Shown here piece by piece: positions 58,142 through 64,000 of a DNA stretch of 64,000 nt. Each line of letters opens with the position of its first letter. Within the stretch, counting starts at the first letter, position 1. Origin of the DNA: Heterobilharzia americana (Eukaryota; Platyhelminthes; Trematoda; Strigeidida; Schistosomatidae); the NCBI GenBank assembly GCA_944470555.2, contig OX104127.1:97860708-97924707 (forward strand). Direction: 5' to 3'. Both the position numbers and the translations under genes were made by a program. Under the pieces are notes generated by a model. The model ran no database searches. It worked only from the letters and a program-made list of their open reading frames with translations, and was not told where the DNA came from.

Positions 58142-59600
58142 CTAGACGACATCATCAGCACTAACTCCAATATAAAGTGAGCTGTCAATATCTCTCCGTG
58201 AGTGAGTTAGTAGCTTGCTCTGACGAAGTGATCTGTGATTGGTTGTTCCCTTCATTTGTTGTGTCATTGACCGAGTAGATTTTCCTGTTGACTGTTCCCC
58301 TGCTTCACCTCTGACCTTTCTGTCGTTTACCATTTCTCTCATTGTTTGATAGATTGGGTCTATGTCTATACATCTTTTGATTGCTGACTGACTGACTGAT
58401 TGATTGACTGACGTGATTGCTAAGCTTCTAGGAATTCTCTGATATTCTTTGTGTTTCCTCTCTCCGTCCAAGATTTCTACATTGTCAAAATTGAATCCAT
58501 GTCCATAGTTGTTATCCACATGGATTGAAATGAGTGATGAAATGTGGTGACGTTTACTAGCCAGTTGGTGCTCATGTAGACGAAGGTGAAGAGGTCGACC
58601 ACTTTGTCCAATGTGGTGTTGACTACAGTTATTTCAGTTGATTTTGTAAATGATGTTCGCTTTGTCTTCTCTGGTTGTTGCATCCTTTGATCTGCATAAT
58701 AGTGTTTGGAGGGAATTTGTTGGTTATGAGCCACACCAATTCGACCAAGTGGTCTCAGCAATCTCGTCATGATTTCTGATATACTCTTTATGCATGGTAT
58801 AGTGATGCGTTTGTTGATTTCTGTCTATGGTTTTATGGTTGATGATGTACGTGATAGACATATTCTGGTGAGGTTTCGTGTGTAACCATTCTTCTTTAGG
58901 ATGGACATCAGTTAATTTTCTTCGTTTCTGCGTGAAGTTGTTGTACTGCAGTGTGTTCTCACTCTTTTCATCAACAGAGTCTGCACGTGACTGATTTTGT
59001 GTGTTGTGGGGTTGTTGCTATTATAGTTGATGATTTGCTCAGTGCGCGTTAGTTTCCTGTACACTTGGGTTTCGAGTTTTCCGACATTTGTCCTACTGAC
59101 TAGAACATCCATGAATGGTAGTTGGTAGTTGTTTGACTCTTTCTCCATTGTGAATTCGATATCATTGAGAACGTTGTGTTGATCAAACTGTGAGTGTTTT
59201 CTATATCATATTTGTTAATGATGACAAAAGTGTCGTCCATATAGCGAATCCAAATGTTTGGTTTAATCACAGGTGGGATGATGACTTCCAGTCTCTGCGT
59301 CACTGCTTGTGCAATTATTCCGGATATCGGTGATCCGATTGGAGTTTGTTTCATCTGTTTGTATATTTTGTCATTGAAATGGAAGTATGTTGTCATACGA
59401 AGGTTGATGAGTTCCATCGGACTTGAACATTTAAGCTTTGTGAGTATTGGAAGGTTTTTGTCTTCATTGAGCAGGAGAGATATAGTTTTGTTGGCCGATT
59501 GTGGTTCGATAGATGTGTCTAGTGCTGTGACATCGAAATCTACCGTTAATTCGTCGTTTTCTATGTTAATGTTTTCGATCTTTTCTAAGAATTAGGTTGG
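58142..59600 (-). pseudogene. Penelope-like element, second family, RT + GIY-YIG
   Basis: Minus strand, in order: ENINIENDELTVDFDVTALD-like start, MELINLRMTTYFHFNDKIYK, QTPIGSPISGIIAQAVTQRL, WIRYMDDTFVIINKYDIENT (catalytic YMDD), QLPFMDVLVSRTNVGKLETQ, VYRKLTRTEQIINYNSNNPT, LLRPLGRIGVAHNQ, YKIN...HHIGQSGRPLHLRLHEHQLA (GIY-YIG core) and NFDNVEILDGERKHKEY. The last part is degenerate. Several frameshifts separate the blocks. It differs in wording from the PLEs at 21, 25, 31 and 61 kb, so at least two PLE lineages are present. Confidence 0.88.
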
Positions 59601-60469
59601 TGTCTTGATTTGTAAACGCTTACCATTTTTATCAGTGCATACAGCTAAAGAAGAAAGGAGATTGTAACTACTTGTCAGAAATGAATGACAGTACAATTGA
59701 GTAGTTGAAAAACTATTCATCTATGAGAAATGTCAGCTTGAACTGTGCGCTTTGAAAATTGTTCACCTTATTTATGTAATTCAGCTAGCCGAACGAAAAG
59801 AACCTTACAGTGTTTAGATGATTCTGAATAGTTTCAAACTACTCAGGTTGCTCTGTAGTGTATTTCAAATTAATCATTTACGTATATGTGTTGTTCAAGT
59901 GAGCATTAATCTTTACGAACTATTTCGAGTTTTAAATGTTAGAGAACATCTGTGACTCAAAATATTGATTCTCTTGTAGAAGTGTCCTTTAGGCTGGCAT
60001 TATATTACAGTCATCATTTCAATCATTACTTTTAAAATTCATGAACATCGTGAATATATTCTACTCAAAAGATTAATTGTCTTCTTTGAACTGGTAACCT
60101 ATTTCTTGTTTGTTTCATATATATCGAGTTGTTGTATTCTAAAAGTTTCTGTTGTTGTGGATAAAACTGCCTTTGTTACCAACTTGAAAAGCATTAAAAA
60201 GCAGTAGGCAGTGGATATCTGTTTCATCTTGGCTTACAATTTAGCACTCATTACCCCTTGACTACACAGGATTAAGAGTACATCCAACAATCTGTATATC
60301 GAACAACCTTCTCACTATAAATCTTTCTGTGACAGTTGGAAAATAGTATTGTTTGTGAACAAATTAACTGTCAACTCACTGATATTACTTTAGTGCTAGA
60401 AATAACACTTAATGAGATTTTAAAACTTGAAAGATTCCCTTTTCATCAATTAATTTTAAAAAGAATATG
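59601..60469. other. intergenic, nothing certain
   Basis: Only a short SINE-B-like stretch (GGCAGTGGATATCTGTTTCATC, near 60210) was noticed. Confidence 0.4.
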
Positions 60470-62060
60470 AATCCATCGGAACTATTCTTTCCAATCAGTT
60501 TTTTTCATCAGATTCTGCAGTTATAAAATGGAATTGTTCAGCTTAAAGACAGACCAAGTTTAAGGCAAATACATTTGCGAACTAGGGATTGTAAACAGAT
60601 CAATTTTCTTTTTACATTTGTCGATATTAGGATGACTTATATGCAGATGAAGAATGTGGACGGAAAACATAACAAACAAAGATGACGAGAATAACTTTAA
60701 GTGTATTGAAAACCTAGAGAGGAGTAATACTTAGAAGTGTTCCTCCCGAATGCAAAGTTCAGGTGTGATCAGTTTACTGCTGCAACCTCGGGTATGTTGA
60801 GAAGGCGTTGGCGAGCTGTAAATGGTAATATTTTCGCACCATGTTACATGACAGTAAAAGTTGTATTAAAATGTAGTGCAAAATTTGCTACGATTGAACT
60901 TTTTATCGTTTTCCCTTCACATTTTCCAAGGCAAATGTTCTGGTATTCGGAAACGCTTAACGGAACTTGTTTTGCAAGAACAGTTAAATTGGTGTATGCT
61001 ACATGAGGTAGGGTATCCTTCAGTTTCAGATTGCGCATTAGCCGACTACTAAAAGATATTCAAAAAGGACCTGAGTGAAACGTCTCATCTATTGGTCTAG
61101 TCAGAAGTTGTGATAGAATGTCACCTGAAGTGTCTCCCTTGAGTTGTACATACAGAAACATAGGTTTTTCGCGTCATCGATTCAGTCTTGGGATTAATAT
61201 AAGCGATGTTAGCTTTGATGAGCTCTTCAAGATATCCATTTTCACATGGTAATTCTTTATCCACTTCCTAGGGCAAATTGGTCTTGTGAGTTGGATGCAG
61301 GAAGCCCTGGATCTAGGTTTCATGCTTGTTGACACTTGTCAGCAAGGCGTGTCTGCAACCTGAAATCTTCCCTGAGATTCGAGCCCGCATCATTCAATGT
61401 TGCAGTCAGCGACGTTACCACTGAGCTATTCGGGCAGCGACTGACCTCCTAGTATGAAACCTAGGTCCACGTCTTCCTACCGATTACCTCCATCCAACTA
61501 ACATCTATCAAAATGCATAGTGATGCTGAGCTGCACAGTCTGGTGGTTACATTGCAAAATGATCGATGAGACTCGATCAGCACTTAGGACTAGACAATAT
61601 GAAGTCGGTGATCAATCATTCCAAATTGATCTTGTTGTGAATACTATACATTTGACAATACTAAGTTAGTACTTAATCGGTACGAAGCTGAAAAAGTTTG
61701 TACACCGTGCATTGGTCATTGATTTTCTTTATATACTTCTCTTTATAGAGCCATCTTACGTTCTTGTCACTAAGACGTCAAGAAAATATTTGGAATTACT
61801 GATTTCACTTTCATATGTTAAGTAAACTGATGAATGAACACTATTGAAGTGTTTCAGACTTGAATTAATGAACCTTCACCTGTCGAAGACTAAAAAGGTA
61901 TCATCCATAGATTGACAATGGAACTTCTATTGGTAATTTTATCTTCCGAAGGACCGTATTCCAATTTTGTCGGGAATATATCTGCAAATGTAGGGAATAG
62001 TCGAGATACCACAGCCAATTCGTCAACATACCTGTACAAACTACTATTGAAGATGAACTA
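60470..62060 (-). pseudogene. Penelope-like element of the 31-kb family, split by a SINE
   Basis: Minus strand: reverse transcriptase block with HCQSMDDTFLVFDR (near 61900), a STYESEISN linker, degenerate middle, SINE family C insertion (61291-61500), C-terminal FVKGDTSGD-type residues, and the end at about 60740-60850 that corresponds to SIKPKLCIQ of the 30.8-kb copy. The 3' UTR down to about 60470 aligns with the arms of the 30522-32260 foldback (TTATAAAATGGAATTGT, CAATTTTC...TTTGTCGATATTAGGATGAC). Confidence 0.72.
61291..61500 (-). mobile_element. SINE family C (tRNA-like) with complementary ends
   Basis: Minus-sense A box AATAGCTCAGTGGTAACGTC and B box CGGGCTCGAATCTC. The left end GGAAGCCCTGGATCTAGGTT and right end AACCTAGGTCCACGTCTTCC are complementary over about 27 bp. 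Inserted in a PLE. Confidence 0.75.
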
Positions 62061-62207
62061 GACATTCATTGAACATTCCAGTTATAGTCTTATCAAATTC
62101 ATGATGGGAGTACCAGTATTTTATTGTATTGCTAATAACTGAATACAAATGTCATCCACAGTTTCAATTAGAGGCGACATCATGGGATGAGTTTACTGAA
62201 TGGACTT

Positions 62208-62640
62208 ATTATTTTGACTCTCTGAGGTAACCGTAGTCTGGTAGACTAGTATTGTCACTGGGTAATGATTGAGGGTGAAATAAAAATTTGAATCTCAGTG
62301 GGATTTGAACCAGCGATCACCGGGTTTCCGGCCCGGTGCTCTACCAACTGAGCTACAAGGCCCGGTTGCTGACTACATTTTTATTTCACTTCAATCAGCA
62401 ATATCATTACTAGTCTACCAAACCACGGCTATCTCAGATAACCAAAATGATAATCAATATGATGCTTCCCATCTCTAATTCAGTTAGATTTGGATGAGAT
62501 GTCCTGACTGGGCACCCACTGTGAGTACGATCAAGCAGTAGTAACGTGTCACGAATTCACATGGTAGCCGAGGAAAATCCTTGGTGATTGAAGTGAAAAA
62601 AAATCTAGTCAGCAGTCGGGTCCCGTAGCTCTACTTCTAA
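62208..62640. mobile_element. SINE family A: tRNA-like core between ~75-bp inverted arms, plus truncated partner
   Basis: The core on minus has TAGCTCAGTTGGTA (A box, 62342-62355) and GGTTCAAATCC (B box, 62301-62311). Arms 62208-62287 and 62376-62452 are complementary (GGTAGACTAGTATTG; GTGAAATAAAAAT). A linker with TTAGATTTGGATGAGATGTC and CCTGACTGGGCACC follows, then the start of a plus-sense unit (CGGGTCCCGTAGCTCTACT) cut off by SINE B sequence at about 62640. Confidence 0.75.
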
Positions 62641-62695
62641 GTTTCTAATGGTTGTCCGAACGGTTTCAGTCTGTGATGAATACCAACTTAAAATC
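62640..62695 (+). mobile_element. SINE family B 3' stub
   Basis: TTTCTAATGGTTGTCCGAAC followed by GTCTGTGATGAATACCAACT, joined directly to the truncated family A unit. Confidence 0.6.
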
Positions 62696-63235
62696 AATAA
62701 ATCCTTACAAACCTTCAAAGTGATTTTTATCTATTCCAAACAAAGTTTACAATACTCCTCATAATCCATTTCATTTTGATCATTAGAAATTGGATACATA
62801 AAATTTCCCAAAAATTGAATTAATTAAATGTCACTTTATTGATTGATCGATTTTTCACACACCTTTTTATTCATTCTCATCTCTATTATCGCTAATTGAT
62901 ACAACATATCCATGTACATAAAGTGGAAAGGTTGATGAAACTTAAATCACTCACTACCTTTTTAATACAACAGATAAATGAGACAAATGAGTCATCTAAT
63001 TATTCATTTATCAACTTTATCGATTACCTTTGAACAGTGTTTTTAATTAGTTAATTGATTAGTAGAAAACACTCGTTTTAAATAACTGCGTTAACTTTTG
63101 AATAAGAAAGTGAAGAACAATAATCTAATTTTAAAAGAGCATAAACAATAATTGGAGCAGAATAAAACGTGTCATTTCATTTCGGCGATATCTTCCCAAG
63201 TGTTTACTGAGTAGAATATCAAATTTTAACATTTT
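62696..63235. other. intergenic, nothing recognised
   Basis: AT-rich DNA without coding or repeat signatures. Confidence 0.45.
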
Positions 63236-63925
63236 ATTCACCAGAAGGAAACAGAATATAAGTCAGTAGTTAAGATGGTTAAGACTAGTTTTAGTGTAGT
63301 GGTAAATCTTAGTTATACACCGAATAAAGATCAATAAAGCATAAAAGAAATTGTCACGACTATGCAGGTAACGACATAAGTAGCAACCAAAATATTGAGG
63401 GACATGAAATATAAGACTACGTAGGTTATTCGATAAGTAGTAATTTAAAAATAAAATCCCTATTAACATCAGAATACATTACTGTGTAGTGCTCATTACT
63501 GAAATGCTTCGAGATGGACCTGCGGAGTCAACCGATCAGAAGTGAGTCGGATGCCAAGTGAAGACCTTAGGTGACAGTCATGCTATATCTGTAATTGAAA
63601 GAAGTAGGAAACTGTGGATCATTGAACTCCATTCCAGTGGATGAATGGTTAGTGCGTTCGCCGGGAAACGTGAAGGTCCTGTGTACGGTCCCTGAAGGGG
63701 TCGTGGATGCGTACTGTTGTGGAGTACCTTATTAGGACGGAGCAGCTGTCCAGTGCTGCCAGTTTTTTAGTGGTTCTCTAACTAATATCAGTCCGTGATG
63801 AATACTACCTTATTAGGTAATTATACTTACAAAATATTATGAGTTAAGCTCAGTTAGCTGACAGTTGGTCATAGGAACAAATTTGATCGAACAAGCGATG
63901 ATACAACCAAATAAGAGTGAAGAAA
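63236..63925 (-). mobile_element. diverged PLE 3' UTR arm split by SINE B
   Basis: 63236-63450 matches the left arm of the 5.2-kb foldback (GTCAGTAGTTAAGATG, GTAGCAACCAAAATATTGA, TTATTCGATAAGTAGTAATT). 63827-63925 matches its continuation (AAAATATTATGAGTTAAGCT; TAGGAACAAATTTGATCGAA). Between them sits a plus-sense SINE B (about 63500-63812) with GGTGACAGTCATGCTATATC, a TGAATGGTTAGTGCGTTCG A box and the CCGTGATGAATACTACC terminus. Confidence 0.7.
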
Positions 63926-64000
63926 TAAACATCTAGATTTAACAAAGGATGATATAATCAAATAACAATCAAAAAAAGGTTATCAGGGTAGACAAAGGTT

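Noticed and set aside
62290..62375. Functional tRNA gene
   Set aside because: A and B boxes are present, but the unit lies inside a repeated SINE with inverted arms and does not fold into a clear cloverleaf with an identifiable anticodon.
1..64000. CRISPR array, operons, bacterial promoters or rRNA genes
   Set aside because: No regularly spaced short direct repeats, no prokaryotic gene layout, and the spliced genes are clearly animal.

Overview
This window looks like intronic and intergenic DNA of a blood fluke (Schistosoma or a close relative). It is AT-rich, spliced eukaryotic DNA with a few conserved exons in a large mass of decayed retroelements. The repeat set is typical of schistosomes: Penelope-like elements (PLE) with GIY-YIG endonucleases, RTE/SR2-like and CR1-like LINEs, several tRNA-derived SINEs, and Smalpha-type SINEs carrying hammerhead ribozyme motifs. 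No prokaryotic feature, CRISPR array or rRNA gene was seen.

Two host genes are supported, and both could be followed exon by exon with matching splice phases. (1) 1123-10795, minus strand: cytosolic glutaminyl-tRNA synthetase (QARS1). Eleven coding exons run from the HIGH-motif exon to the stop. Three introns are only 31, 34 and 42 nt; the others are 95 nt to about 3 kb. The N-terminal exons were not found. (2) 22540-54300, plus strand: centrin-3 (CETN3), an EF-hand centrosome protein. Five coding exons total 482 nt and are spread over almost 32 kb. The first intron seen is 43 nt; the next three are about 6.6, 12.4 and 12.2 kb and full of retroelements. The first coding exon was not found. 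The genes diverge, so both 5' ends should lie between about 10.8 and 22.5 kb, or the QARS1 start is within its HIGH exon.

Layout: 0-1 kb, tail of a PLE; 1.1-10.8 kb, QARS1 with a PLE foldback in its 3-kb intron; 11.2-13.8 kb, a CR1-like LINE pseudogene with a SINE in its 5' part; 13.8-21 kb, unassigned DNA and an RTE tail; 21.2-22.4 kb, a PLE pseudogene ending under 100 bp before a CETN3 exon; 22.5-54.3 kb, CETN3 and its repeat-filled introns; 54.3-64 kb, further PLE and SINE debris.

The most striking pattern is arrangement rather than any single gene. Unrelated retroelement families (PLE, RTE and at least four SINE families) repeatedly occur here as head-to-head inverted dimers with both 3' ends pointing outwards. 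Two PLE foldbacks have about 455-bp and 381-bp arms that stay in register without gaps. Two Smalpha dimers carry oppositely directed hammerhead motifs, one of which keeps every conserved core residue.
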